Source: Adineta vaga (lineage: Eukaryota > Rotifera). Taken from it: a DNA stretch of 64,000 bases. Every line of letters begins with the position of its first letter. The stretch's first letter is position 1. Where the stretch lies: positions 4,216,001 through 4,280,000 of the forward strand of contig CP075494.1 of NCBI GenBank assembly GCA_021613535.1, read 5' to 3'. The notes under the pieces were generated by a model that ran no database searches, was not told where the DNA came from, and was given only the letters and a program-made list of their open reading frames with translations. Position numbers and translations under genes: made by a program. Positions 23,034 through 34,523 of this stretch are shown one piece after another.

Positions 23034-24398
23034 TTAATAGAGAGAAATATTAGCAATTGTAGTAGCATTACAGCAGCCATAATTAGTTAACCAATAACTA
23101 ATAACATATGTATCACCCATAATTGTCGAAAAGGTTTGTTGTAGTGTATCTCCCATATTCATACCGGCACAAGGATCATAATAGTAGTAATTGCCTGATT
23201 TTGCATAAGTACTACCTGAATAAACTTGTCCAATGTTGAGATTACAATTGCCTTTACGAGTCCATCCCGTTAGACTACCTGTTTCAAATCCACCATTAAT
23301 TATCATTTGTGTTGAACCATGATAAACATTAACATCATCAATCATCCAACCCCCAGGATCATGACGAAAAAAGAAGGACAGCGTTGCTGATGGTCCTGTC
23401 GCTATCCATGTATATGCATAGCAATTGTATGCAGGATAAATGGATGTTGTAGGATTGAACAAATATAAGAGTGTTTGATTTGAAATTGGTTGAGGAGGAC
23501 ACGGAGGAATGACTGTAAATGAAATACTTTTAAAAAAAGAAGAAGCCTATTAAAATCATGATAACGTATCAACAACTTGAACGTGGCGAGCATTTCATCA
23601 GTAATGCATTCGATTTCAAGGGTAACAGTGAGAGAGAAACATCATAGGATATCACTTACATCTAAATTCTAAAAAACTATCCAATAGATTTATGAAATCA
23701 TACCTGTTAAAAGTGTTGTAGTGGAACTAGTTATTGATGATGAACTACCATCGACTAAAATGATACAATTATTCTTCTTTTTTTCAATTCTATTAAAACT
23801 CGATAACTAATTTATAAAAGTGAGATCTACAACGGCTTCTCTCTTTGCCTATTAAAAACAGAATATCTTATTCAGACTTACCAACACACATCAATGAGGC
23901 ACAACTAAGATTTAAATCCATTCGACACCAATTATGGTCTGCACATCTTTTACCAACATATCTTTGATTTATACATTTTGATCCATTCCAAACTGTATGC
24001 ATTGGACATTGACATAAACCAATCGTCGTATTACTTTTCAGAAATCGACTATTGACACAGTTATTACTTGAAGTATTGTAGAAACTATATGAAGATTGAT
24101 CGACAGTGATCTCACCCACTACTGACGTCGAACGAAGAGATAAAATAATGCCAGTATCAATAGATCCTTCGAATAGTCGACATTTTCGTGAATTAAAATC
24201 GTAATCGAATGTACGACATAAACTATTCTGATAACAAAGATTAGCACAACGAATAGTCGTCTGAATATTGGATATCACTGCTAGTAATTCGATCATATTT
24301 GCTGCTTGGAATTGATTTCCAATTGAACTGATTTGGAAATGAACTGGCGCAAATGCACATATCGTTACAATCAACTGTAGAAAAACAATTAGTTTCAT
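23034..24398 (-). CDS. Secreted PAN-like/cysteine-rich protein with C-terminal jelly-roll domain
   Basis: Exons on the minus strand are 24398-23882, 23754-23704 and 23512-23034, all phase 1 with clean GT-AG signals (GTAAGT, GTATGA donors). A signal peptide (MKLIVFLQLIVTICAFA) leads into a PAN/apple-like module (CANLCYQNSLCRTF, KCRLFEG). A small Cys-rich unit follows (GLCQCPMHTVWNGSKC). The tiny middle exon encodes a Ser/Thr linker. The C-terminal domain carries FETGSLTGWT and YSGSTYAKSG, a pattern of galactose-binding-like jelly rolls in secreted carbohydrate-binding proteins. It probably acts outside the cell in glycan or matrix binding. No catalytic residues identified. Confidence 0.8.
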
Positions 24399-25057
24399 CT
24401 TAGAACATCAAATGAACAACTCAAATAGAGCTGTTTCCAACTATTTATATGATCTTCAGTTATTCAAATAGTTTCATGAAAAATCTGCATATAAAGCACT
24501 GAGAATATGTTTCATCACTTGAAACATTGTTCGTTGTCTTTTTTTAGCAAATGACAATTACGTGCTAAAAAATTATTATTTGCTACTAATGTAAACTTGA
24601 GAATTTCATTGATGCAGTTGCTATATATTAACGAAGAATGTTTTTTTTTCTACTTTCAATTTAATTGATATAGTAGAGATGCGAACATGACATTTACTTT
24701 GTACTCAGATTTAAACTGCTATCGGAAGTTTGAAGATTTTGATTGTTTTTTGTCTGGATACATATTAACAGACATGTATTCTTTAGTATTGATCTCTTCT
24801 GATGAAAGAATGTTTAGAGATGACGTTTCATGTTGATCGATGGTCTTATTATGTGACACATTATGACTCATGCAGTCTTCTATCTATATTCATATGTTTG
24901 CGTCGTGGTTTTGGATGATTGATTTTGTTTTCATATTATATGGTTAATATAAGCGTTTATTTTGAGTGTAAGTGTAATAGAGTCGATAAGGTAAAAATAG
25001 AAGTTAGAGAGTAATCGTTATGTTTTTTTGAATCAATATTTTTTGTAAAAGAAAATA
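24399..25057. other. Intergenic stretch between divergent genes
   Basis: No coding segment seen. It should hold promoters for the minus-strand secreted protein and the plus-strand SDR gene. Confidence 0.45.
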
Positions 25058-25944
25058 ATGCGTACTGCTTTGGTAACTGGAGCTGCTCGTGGATGGGTCG
25101 TGCTATTGCTCTTCGTCTTGCTCGAGATGGTTTAAATGTTGCTATTAATGATCTGGAATCGAGTTCTACTGAACTCAAAAAAGTACAACAAGAGATTATA
25201 AACATCGGTCGAAAATCAGTAATTCTGACAGCTGATGTTACTCTTAGCAAATTAGTTGAAGATATGATGCAGGATGCAGCAGAACAATTAGATAGTTTAG
25301 ATGTAAATATACACTTTTTTTTCTTTTTCATTATTTGATTTTCTATACTATAGGTTGTTGTAGCAAATGCAGGCATTGCTAAATTTAAACCATTGATAGA
25401 GATGAGTACGGAAGATTGGGATGAAACTTTTGCCATAAATATGCGTGCTGTATTTCTTTGTTACAAAGAAGCCGCAAAAATTATCATTAAACAAGGAAGA
25501 GGAGGAAAACTTATTGGTGCAAGCAGTACTGCTGGATATAAATCATTTCCACTGCTCAGTCATTATTGCGCAACGAAATGGGGTGTACGAGGATTAACAC
25601 AAGCTGCTGCATTGGAATTAGCAACGCATCAAATTACAGTCAATACTTATTGTCCAGGTCAGTCGTCTTTTTTTTCTTAGCAAAATTTTCGATATGAAAT
25701 TGATAAGAAATATTTTGTAGGTTTTATTGAAACACCATTGACTGATAAATCGAATAAAGACATTGCAAAACTTCAAGGAAAAACCGTAGAAGAAGTTATT
25801 CAAGACATGATTAATATCACTCCGCTTGGTCGTGTGGGCCATCCAGATGATGTGGCAAATTTAGTTTCATTTCTTGCAAGTCGTCAAGCTGATTATATTA
25901 CAGGACAAAGTATTCTAGTCAATGGAGGAATGCACTTTTCTTAA
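25058..25944 (+). CDS. SDR-family oxidoreductase, one-base frameshift in exon 1
   Basis: The product is an NAD(P)-dependent short-chain dehydrogenase/reductase, closest by eye to acetoin/butanediol dehydrogenase-type enzymes. Exons are 25058-25302, 25354-25657 and 25721-25944. Motifs are TGAARG...GRAIAL (cofactor glycine loop), VVANAG (NNAG position), GASSTAGY with YCATK (catalytic Ser and Tyr-x3-Lys) and PGF near the active site. The frame is broken inside the glycine loop. TGAARG reads in one frame and GRAIAL in another, around 25094, and exon 1 is 245 bases where phase requires 246. One base, most simply an A, is missing. Either the gene is inactivated or the assembly has an indel. Everything else is intact, which favours the latter or a very recent mutation. 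Confidence 0.8.
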
Positions 25945-26367
25945 TTGTTCAGACGTCATCATTCAATAAATAGATCGTGTGCATGAACACTTTAGCATAT
26001 ACATCAAAAGGCATACAAGAAAGAAAGAAACAAACAATTTTTTTTAATTTATATGACGCACATGATAATATGGTGCTTTTCAGTTCTTTATTTCTGTGCA
26101 AAAAATAGCATGTCCATGAAGCATTGTAGAGCAGAATACTCTCAAACACATATTCTATTGCTATTTTAACAAACTATCTTATCGCATTATACTTTCAAGG
26201 GCACACTTGTGACTGCTAATCTACATAAAGAATAACGACCTTTCAGATCAAAGTTATTAATTAATGAACGTACATGACTTTTTTTCATAGTAGTATTTAT
26301 GTTGTTCTTCGTTTTCTCTGTTATACTTAATCAGGAATCTTTATCTTTCCATTTCATTGTGAACATA
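25945..26367. other. Intergenic stretch
   Basis: No supported gene. An open minus-strand frame at 25949-26149 is unrecognised. Probably the 3' end of the SDR gene and the promoter of the 7TM receptor. Confidence 0.4.
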
Positions 26368-27405
26368 ATGTTAGCATTTAGTGTCGATTCATCTCTTAAT
26401 ACAATGAAAGCTATTTATGATGATGGTATTGCTATACCACTTATTGTTCGTTATTGGCTTTTTCTCATTTCAAATATTCTCTCATTGCTCTGTTGTCTTT
26501 TCGTTCTTTATCATCTTCTATTTGATTCAACTCTTCGTCGTGGTTTGCATAATCATGCAACGATTGTTATTCTATTCATATGTATTCTATGGGAATTAAC
26601 CGATGTACCTTGGGCGATGCACATCTTTCTATACAATATTGCTTGGATTCAATCACCAATCTTTTGTATGATTTGGAAAATTCTTGATACTGCTTTGTAT
26701 ACATCAATAGCTAAACTTGTTGCTTGGACATCAATTGAACGGCATATTCTTATTTTTCATAAAAATTGGATTGCAACAAAAAGGAAACGTTATCTTCTAC
26801 ATTATACACCATTAATATTCATTGTCACTTACGGTCTTGTACTTTATGTAGTGATTGTTCCCATGAATTATTGTAATAAACCCTTCTATTATTTCATTCA
26901 AATGTGTGGATATTCAAGTTGTCTTTATAATAGTGCAACATTTACCTTGTATGAATATGCTAGTGGTGGATTATTATGTTCTCTATTAATTGGATTTGGA
27001 AGTATTTCTCTTATTTTACGAGTTATTTTACAAAAACGTCGTTTACAACGACATATTTATTGGCGAAAACATCGTAAAATGACATTACAACTTATATCCA
27101 TCACATCAATCTTCTATATATTATATCTACCTTCTGTAGTTTTAGCTACTGCTCGTCGACTTGGTCTTCCATCTTACATCGGAAGTGAATACAGTCGATA
27201 TGCTCCATTTTTTGCAAATTATATTATATTTCTATTTCCATTTGCATGCTTAAATTCATTACCAAAAGTTCGTACTCGAATACGAAATTCTCTTGCATAC
27301 TTTTCCAGGAGACAAACACGTCGAATTGATTTTCAAAAAGAACCTTCTAAAGTACTCACTGTTAAGAATCATAGTCGAACAAATCGACAAAAAAACAACT
27401 GTTAA
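26368..27405 (+). CDS. Divergent 7TM receptor (bdelloid family with SIER motif)
   Basis: The start is taken at MLAFSVDSS; the frame is open 23 codons further up with a hydrophobic stretch. The roughly 345-residue protein has seven hydrophobic segments. A SIERHILIF element stands at the DRY position after TM3, and TM7 ends FLFPFACLNSLP. The basic third intracellular loop (RRLQRHIYWRKHRKM) and basic C-tail fit a G-protein-coupled receptor. It is clearly a paralogue of the minus-strand receptor at 41665-42660, which has TIERYILIF, NRTLQWRKQKKM and FLFPFVCLGTLP at matching places. Ligand unknown. Confidence 0.8.
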   Translation: MLAFSVDSSLNTMKAIYDDGIAIPLIVRYWLFLISNILSLLCCLFVLYHLLFDSTLRRGLHNHATIVILFICILWELTDVPWAMHIFLYNIAWIQSPIFCMIWKILDTALYTSIAKLVAWTSIERHILIFHKNWIATKRKRYLLHYTPLIFIVTYGLVLYVVIVPMNYCNKPFYYFIQMCGYSSCLYNSATFTLYEYASGGLLCSLLIGFGSISLILRVILQKRRLQRHIYWRKHRKMTLQLISITSIFYILYLPSVVLATARRLGLPSYIGSEYSRYAPFFANYIIFLFPFACLNSLPKVRTRIRNSLAYFSRRQTRRIDFQKEPSKVLTVKNHSRTNRQKNNC

Positions 27406-27433
27406 CTAAGCATATTTATTTCATGGAAATAAA

Positions 27434-27436
<3 letters not shown>

Positions 27437-27474
<38 letters not shown>
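27437..27474. repeat. (CT)n microsatellite
   Basis: An uninterrupted CT dinucleotide run of about 38 bases lies just past the stop of the 7TM receptor. Confidence 0.95.
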
Positions 27475-27477
<3 letters not shown>

Positions 27478-27689
27478 GTCCGTCAACTAACCTATGAACC
27501 AATCGATAGATATTTTCGTTTCACTTGAGTAAAATTCAACAAAAATGGTGAAAAAAAACTCATGAAGGATAACATTCACTTCTTTTTCTTCATGTGTTCA
27601 CATTGATTGGAAATAGTCCACTATATCATACAGTATAAATACGAAGATACTTTTCGTAATTATATAGACTCTATATTTCAATAGTTAAG

Positions 27690-28509
27690 AAATGATTATT
27701 GAACAGTTGAAGATTTAGCATGGATTGAACAATGGATTGGTCATGTTCTTTATTGGAAAGGTCAATGGACTGAAGCACGAATTTAATTACGATCAATCTT
27801 ATGATCGAATGATGAAAAATGATCCAAGCCACGTCTTAAAGATTCAGCTGTTCTAACTGTTCAATAGAAAATTGACGAAGCTTATGAATTTCATCACCGA
27901 GCATTAGCAATTCAAGAAAAACATCATCCATCTTCTCATAATCGTATCTATAGTGTTTTAGTACAAATTGGTCAATATTATTTGAATCAACATAAACTTG
28001 ATAAAGCAATTGAACGTTATTCTGAAGCATTAGTTTAAAAAAAAAGAATTTGATTCAAACAAATATCTGCTGTTTAGAATGGATTGGAAATTGTTGGTAT
28101 CGATAAAGTTGTTATAACTATACTATTGATTATCCAGAACAAATTAAAAAAATTAAAGAGTCTAGTTTTCCTTTAGATCATTTATCTATCGCTCGTACTC
28201 TTTCACATTTTAGAGATGTTTGTCAAAATCGATATTGATATGATCTCTCTCTCTCTCTTCAATATGAATTCAAATGCTTTCTAAAACGTGAAATTTTTTA
28301 TCCATATTGGCAAAAGTTTAGCAAACTTCGGTTTATCTTACAAAAGAATCAATGAACTAAACATGGCATTAAAATATTATCAACAAAGTTCATCTTATTC
28401 ATTGAAGGATATAGTAAATATATGCAACAGAATAATTATTCAGCAAATTTCAATAAGAATCAAGTATCAAGAGACTGACAGTAATTCTTTTGATGCACTT
28501 TTTCTCTAA
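27690..28509 (+). pseudogene. Decayed TPR (kinesin-light-chain-type) gene remnant
   Basis: Fragments of a TPR protein of the type fused to ART domains in bdelloids are readable in order but in different frames. AWIEQWIGHVLYWKGQW, WTEAR then a stop and frameshift, YDRMMKNDPS, RALAIQEKHHPS, IGQYYLNQHKLDKAIERY, and finally GKSLANFGLSYKRIN with ALKYYQQS in an open frame at 28288-28509. Several stops and frameshifts separate them. No ART domain is present. It is related in type to the intact ART-TPR gene at 17497 but not a close copy. Confidence 0.7.
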
Positions 28510-28684
28510 AATATTTTATTGATGAGAGTCAATAAACTCCTATCAAACAACTGAAGTTCTTTCGATTATACATATGATTATAAATTGTCGTGTTTTTTTT
28601 ATGAGAGGATATATTATAAAAAACAAAAGGATCAATAAAATCATATATCTTGATATTCACGTGTTCTCACAACGATAATCAACA

Positions 28685-31600
28685 ATGAGATTTTGTTTGA
28701 TAACTTTTTTATTAATTCTCTTAAATATATCATTTAATTCGAGTTTAATCTGTTTTCAATGTGTTTGTTTTCTCAATCAATGTGAATGTGAACATCCCAG
28801 TGAAACAAATGAACATACTCATTGTACAATAACTCGAACAGATCCATTAGTCAATTCGATATCTCATCTAACTCATACCAAACATAATTCCACATTGGAT
28901 AATTATTACCTTATCGTCAAAAAATCGATTGTCTATAGTGAAAAATCGAAAGATTGGCTTATAAAACCTTATGAAATTATGTATGGATGTGATTGGGATT
29001 ATTGTAATGATCCAAAATTAATTTTGTTACTAACGGAAATATTGAAAGTAACAATTGATAGAACATGGTTTACGAAAAATATCTATGGAACAGGTTTACC
29101 AATGAAATGTTATGATTGTCAAGAGAAATTATGTAATAAAACAATTTATCCTATTGATTTTAGTCGTTGTCCAACTCGTACATGTGCAAATTTTGAAATA
29201 TGTCGTTTACATACTTTCATAAATAATGCTTTTACAAATGAACAATGTTTTCATGGGAAATGTATAACAGAAGATCATATTGATGAATCTAATGAATCTA
29301 GTGATGGAAAATATAAAGTTTTGCTTAAAATATTGATTTATTTAGCACAAAATCGTTCTGATTTTCATATATATGGATTAGATATCGTTTGTAATGCAAA
29401 ATATTGTTCACGAACAACTATTTTCGATGAAGTAAAACAACAAATCTTCATTACCATCGGCAATCTAACAGTATTTCCATTGATTCGACCAACGACAACG
29501 AGCACGATCACCACCACCACCAACACCACCACTCATAAATCAAGTATAAGTCCAACAACATCAATATCTTCTCATTTGAAATGTTACAATGGTTCTTCTA
29601 TTAACATGACAATCGGAGAATATTGGATCAATACCACTCATTGCATGATCAATTATAATGAACAACATGCTACTTTTTCATCGATTTCTTTCAATTCTTC
29701 TCAATCTTATGTTCGTGAATTTCCTTATATTCTTATTCAACAATCGATTATCTACAATAAAACTATTCATGATTGGAGTAATAAAACCGATTTCATTTCT
29801 TATGGTTGTAATTGGAATTTATGTAACGAACCTCGTCTCTTATCATCACTTTCTAACAGTATTCATCTTTCTTTAAATAAATCGTGGTTAAATGCCAATG
29901 TATTTGATCTTGGTTTCTCTACTCGTGATTGTAATCAATGTCCAAATAATCTACAATGTAGTACATATGAAGTATCAACTTTCGAAGCATGTCCAACTAA
30001 AAAATGTAATCATACTTGTTTTCTATCGAATATTTATAATCATATTGCAAATAATCAACAATGTTATCGATCATTCTGTGAATCATCTGATCCTGATCTA
30101 CGTCGTGTGATTATTCAAGGTATTTTATATTTAAATCGATCACAATTGAATGTTGAATTATGGGAAGTATATATACCTTGTCATGCAGCGGATTGTTCTC
30201 GATTGGAGATTTTTCGTGAAGTAAGTCAAGGTCGAAATTTCAAAGAAGATTTTTTTCACCTACTTTCTAGATTAATGATCAATTAATCGTACATACTGAT
30301 GATTTGAGTGCTTTCAATGGCATAGTCACAACAACAACGACGACGACGACGACGACAACGACAACGGCCACCACCACCACCACCACAGCCACAACAACAA
30401 CAACAACAACACCGACAACAATACCATCGTTTTATGATCGATATTCATGTAATAATTCAATGTTAGTACCAAGTTTGAATGGTTCCTGTGTTCCCATTCC
30501 TGATGCACACGTAATCTAATAAATTAATAGGAAAAAAGAATGTCATAATAATTATGTTGTTGTTAAAATTTTAGTATGAAGTAGTTGATTTTCTACTCAA
30601 TGAAAATAATACTGCAAATGTAACTGCAATTGCAAATGCGTTGACAGTTTATTTTGGTACAATTACTTCAATGGATATTATCGAACAAGAACAATTGAAT
30701 CGAACATTAACACCCGATTTAATTGATACATTAGTTGGAATTTTGAATATAAGTCTAATTCAAAATTCAACAACATCATTTCTTATATGTCGATCAATCT
30801 ATGAAGAAGATGTTCCATTAGGTATTTCATTTCAATCGGGTATTGGTGGTCAAATTATTTTGAATTCAACTGAAAATGATTTAATTCATTCAAATTTCAC
30901 TGCTGCAGTGATGATCAGTTCCGATTCGATTATTTCCAATGAAATAACGTATTTAAATATGTTTATCATAGATAAACCATCAATTGAATATTATCGTTTG
31001 AATAATTCGAATGAAAAACTTCTTTCCTCATCCATCATCGTCGTTAAAACCCAACAAAACTATTTTGAAACAATGAATGTCACGATTTATTTTCGTATTT
31101 TATCAGATATTGAACATGATGAAAATACTGGCGAATATTATTGTTCATTTTATGATATACATACATCAAGTTGGAATGAATCGGGATGTACATATCCGAT
31201 ATATAATTCGTATTTTCAACGATATGAATGTAATTGTGATCATTTAACATCATTTGCATTGATTTGGTTACCGAAAACTTTGGAAATCAATGAGAAAAAA
31301 TCTTTGGATCTTGAAGATATTTTTTCTCTTATGTTTCAATTGATTTCCATTCTTTGTTTTCTTCTTCTTCTTCTTCATAGTTTCATCAAACATCATTTTA
31401 TGAAAATTGAAGCACGTGATCTTTTACCATTAATATCTTGTGCAAGTACAATTTGCGTTTTTATCTTTTATATCGCACTTGTTTTAACTGTTTATACTCA
31501 AAGTACATCTTTCAATGAGAACAATTGTTTTCCTCTTGCTCATGTTCTGATGTTTATAGTTTATTTTCTTTTAATTTTTATGTTTTGTACGAAAACAAGT

Positions 31601-32203
31601 GTAGGTTACTTTAATTATCTGCGTTTTGTTCGTCCATTTTCACCGCCAACATTTCAACGATTACGTACATTAATTTTGATTTCATTTGTTATTTCGATTG
31701 TTTATGTACTTTTCGCTATTGGTTTTAATACAAAACAATCATTTCAAATTACACAATTGTATCCATATAGAATTTGTTGGTTTACAAAACATGTGATTCA
31801 TTATTTTTTAACGATTCCGATTATTATTTTTCTTCTGTTGAATATTATAATGATATTCTTAGTAGCGAAATGTTTAATTAATCATACACGAAATGTTATT
31901 TCATTGAATCAATTAAATCGACGAACAAAAATGTGTGTAATTGTTCTACTTTCATCATGTGTAACACAAGGTGTTGCTTGGCTTCTTGGTCCATTACTTT
32001 CTGTCATAAATTCAACAAATATTCACAGTTTATCCTGGCTGTTTATTATTTTCAATGGACTTGAAGGTTTATGGTCAATTATTCTTTACATAATTATTAT
32101 TCGGGTACAAAAATTTGATGGTAAACCAGATTTAGTTACAAGTGATACTCTAACAAAATTATCATCTGTTTCATCGAATCAACAACAGAAAAGAAAATTA
32201 TGA
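28685..32203 (+). CDS. Adhesion-type GPCR with duplicated cysteine-rich ectodomain
   Basis: Exons 28685-30220, 30271-30510 and 30575-32203 join in phase 0 to give about 1134 residues. After a signal peptide come two related Cys-rich modules (about 20-260 and 295-512). Each contains a YGCxWxxCNxPxL signature (near 29 kb: YGCDWDYCNDP; near 29.8 kb: YGCNWNLCNEP) reminiscent of Ly6/three-finger-like folds. A Thr-rich stalk links them to a GAIN-like region. A GPS motif follows at about residue 810 (WNESGC, CNCDHLTSFAL), where adhesion GPCRs cleave themselves at HL|T. Seven TM helices begin near residue 840. Family B2 assignment rests on the GPS plus 7TM. It probably senses adhesion or matrix cues; ligand unknown. 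Confidence 0.88.
30326..30427 (+). repeat. ACN/ACA-type simple repeat coding a Thr stalk
   Basis: About 100 bases of ACA/ACG/ACC/GCC triplets encode a nearly pure Thr tract with a few Ala in exon 2 of the adhesion GPCR. It is probably an O-glycosylated stalk and likely variable in length. Confidence 0.9.
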
Positions 32204-32349
32204 AACACATATGAAGTCACGCACGGAAAATAATAATGATGTGTTGTGTACTAAGTGTAAGTTAGTTCGTCTTTATTGTAAATAAAAAGTAATGAAAAAG
32301 AAATGTAGGAATAACTTTGTTTTTCTCGAATATTGATCATGTCTCATTC

Positions 32350-33636
32350 TTAACTGATAAGAAAAATTATTATGTAGATTATAATCATCATTGTCGAGGT
32401 TACAACTGATGTTGCTGATGAGTTTGCTGATTTGGTATTAACATATGCAGCAATACCAGCAAGTTTTGGTATACTTGTAGTATCACCTAATTGTGCCATG
32501 ACCATTCCATTTGCCGTTGCATTACCAATTGCATTTAATTGATAACCCGTAATCACATGTGCTGTAGTGCCTATAACATACAGATAATCTTTACCTGTCA
32601 AACTTATTACTGTTGCTTCAAGTGCACCAGTGTTGTTAGGCAGTTGATAGTATTGAATAATCTGAACAGGATTTGAAGTTGCACTGACATTAACCTTTAA
32701 TTCAACAATAGATGCTGTTCCGGCACCAATCACATAGTAAGTACCGAGATTTGGTGAGTAAGTTGACCAACATAAGGCACTAGCAAGTGTTGTATTAACT
32801 GGTGTTAGCATGCTGTTATTTAACATTCCAGTCGTTGATGAATAAGTCATTGTTAAAACACCGTCAGCACCTGGATCAGTAATTAATAGACCATTCGTAC
32901 CTACAAGAGTCATCGAAAATGGTAGAACACCACCCATTGGTGTCATTTGTATTGGTATTGTTGATAACGTAGTCTTATCACTATTCAACGTATAAAATAA
33001 GAGATAACCTGGTGATGTTGTATTAGAACCTTTGACTGAGATAATTAAGGCAAGATTATCTGCAGAGAATAAAATTTCACTGAATGTCTGTCGAGGACCG
33101 CTTGGTAGAGCAGTTTGTGATATATATGATGTCAGATTTCGATCGAATGACGTCACAACAAATAGACCAGATGAATTATAAGTGAAACAGCGAATACCTG
33201 TCATACTACCACCAGTTAAGACACATGCATACATATTATTGACAGTTACTGATACAGGAAATGAGCCATATGAAGATTGAACTGATGCTAAAGTCAATTG
33301 TGTAGCATCGGATGGATTGATCATAAACATCGATAATGAATTAGATCCTGGATTAACAGCAAATAAATAATTCGAATAAACTGCAAGTGCTCCTTGTGAA
33401 AATAAGGGATCGCCCGCTGTGGTATTAACACCAGTTCCATTGCTATTGACTGAATTTATCATTGTTAATTGACCACTTGCATTTACACAATGAACTAATA
33501 CTTGATTCGTATTTGCTCCATTTGACATTGTATAGACAGCGCCAACACAACCTGATGCTGTTGGATACAATGTTTGACCATCGATATTCTCTACTATGAG
33601 TAAAACAACTATCACATTGAGTGATATTAATCGCAT
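32350..33636 (-). CDS. GPI-anchored secreted beta-propeller protein (lactonase/3-carboxymuconate-cyclase-like)
   Basis: Started at MRLISLNVIVVLLIV, the Met opening a signal peptide, it gives about 428 residues in one exon. The body is a repeated-strand propeller with many Asn-x-Ser/Thr sites (LFAVNPGSNSLSMF, YVIGTTAHVITGYQL, GIAAYVNTKS). It ends in a small-residue spacer (SANSSATS) and a hydrophobic tail (MMIIIYIIIFLIS), the layout of a GPI-anchor signal. The NPGSNSLSxF pattern resembles secreted lactonase-fold proteins common in fungi, so fungal-type origin is possible. No catalytic residues can be assigned. It is convergent with the adhesion GPCR. Confidence 0.7.
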   Translation of the reverse strand: MRLISLNVIVVLLIVENIDGQTLYPTASGCVGAVYTMSNGANTNQVLVHCVNASGQLTMINSVNSNGTGVNTTAGDPLFSQGALAVYSNYLFAVNPGSNSLSMFMINPSDATQLTLASVQSSYGSFPVSVTVNNMYACVLTGGSMTGIRCFTYNSSGLFVVTSFDRNLTSYISQTALPSGPRQTFSEILFSADNLALIISVKGSNTTSPGYLLFYTLNSDKTTLSTIPIQMTPMGGVLPFSMTLVGTNGLLITDPGADGVLTMTYSSTTGMLNNSMLTPVNTTLASALCWSTYSPNLGTYYVIGAGTASIVELKVNVSATSNPVQIIQYYQLPNNTGALEATVISLTGKDYLYVIGTTAHVITGYQLNAIGNATANGMVMAQLGDTTSIPKLAGIAAYVNTKSANSSATSVVTSTMMIIIYIIIFLIS

Positions 33637-34523
33637 TTTGAAATTTAAGTAAGGATTCACCCAATCGAATATATATATATATATATTCAATAATGAGATA
33701 AACAAAAAGAGAAAAACACGACGATGATGATGATGATGATGATGACGAAGTCTTTTTTCGTCACAGTCTTCCTAGTTATAATTATATATATGAATACTCA
33801 TCAAAAGAGAAACTATTGAAAAACGTACCTGTAACTTTTTTTTCTTTTCAATAAGTATTCAGTGCTCGTCGTATCTATAAGAATGACGATGCAGAAAAAA
33901 CCGAAGAGAGAAAATATCCTTGAATGATGCATTTATATGTGTAAACGCCCATATTTTTATGAATATTGTGAGAAAAGAAAAGAATACAAGTTATAGAAAA
34001 AATTTGTTTTTAAGCCTGATCATATATGATAATGATCGTCTATGTAATGAAGTCACACTAACTACAATAGTATCTCTCAGCATATATTTTAAATAAATAT
34101 TCGATTATTCAAAACACATATTTACTCATTTTTGTTATCATCTATACAACGGATTATTTCTCTTTTCTTCTATAAGATAAATATTTTATCATAAAATTAT
34201 TCAACATTGTTTCCAGTTTTGTGAAGACTTGTGCAATTTTATGATTGGATGGGAACCGGCTTATATTCTTTTATAAATGCCCTGTGCACTTTCATCACTT
34301 ATTCATTCAATTGATTTGTTTATCTACAATTGCGATATTCATCAATCTTGGAAAGAAAAATTGTAAAAGTTATTTCATCACCTTGTGTAAATTATACGTC
34401 ATTAATAATTGTTTTTCGTTCTATTCTTTGTATGTATGTTGTCACATGGATGACATCATCGATATGTTACCTATTTCTTTATAAAAACAGGTAACTATAT
34501 TCGAAATAAACAGAACTACCAAG
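33637..34523. other. Intergenic stretch between divergent genes, with short microsatellites
   Basis: It contains a TA run at about 33667-33684 and a GAT/ATG run at about 33722-33744. No supported gene; the open frame at 34245-34484 has no recognisable features. It should hold promoters for genes on both sides. Confidence 0.5.

Noticed and set aside
27437-27474. CT run as part of a CRISPR-like or mobile element
   Set aside because: It is a plain dinucleotide microsatellite without spacers, target duplications or flanking repeats.
30326-30508. Minus-strand Leu/Trp/Ser-rich open frame
   Set aside because: Antisense shadow of the Thr-coding triplet repeat in the adhesion GPCR.
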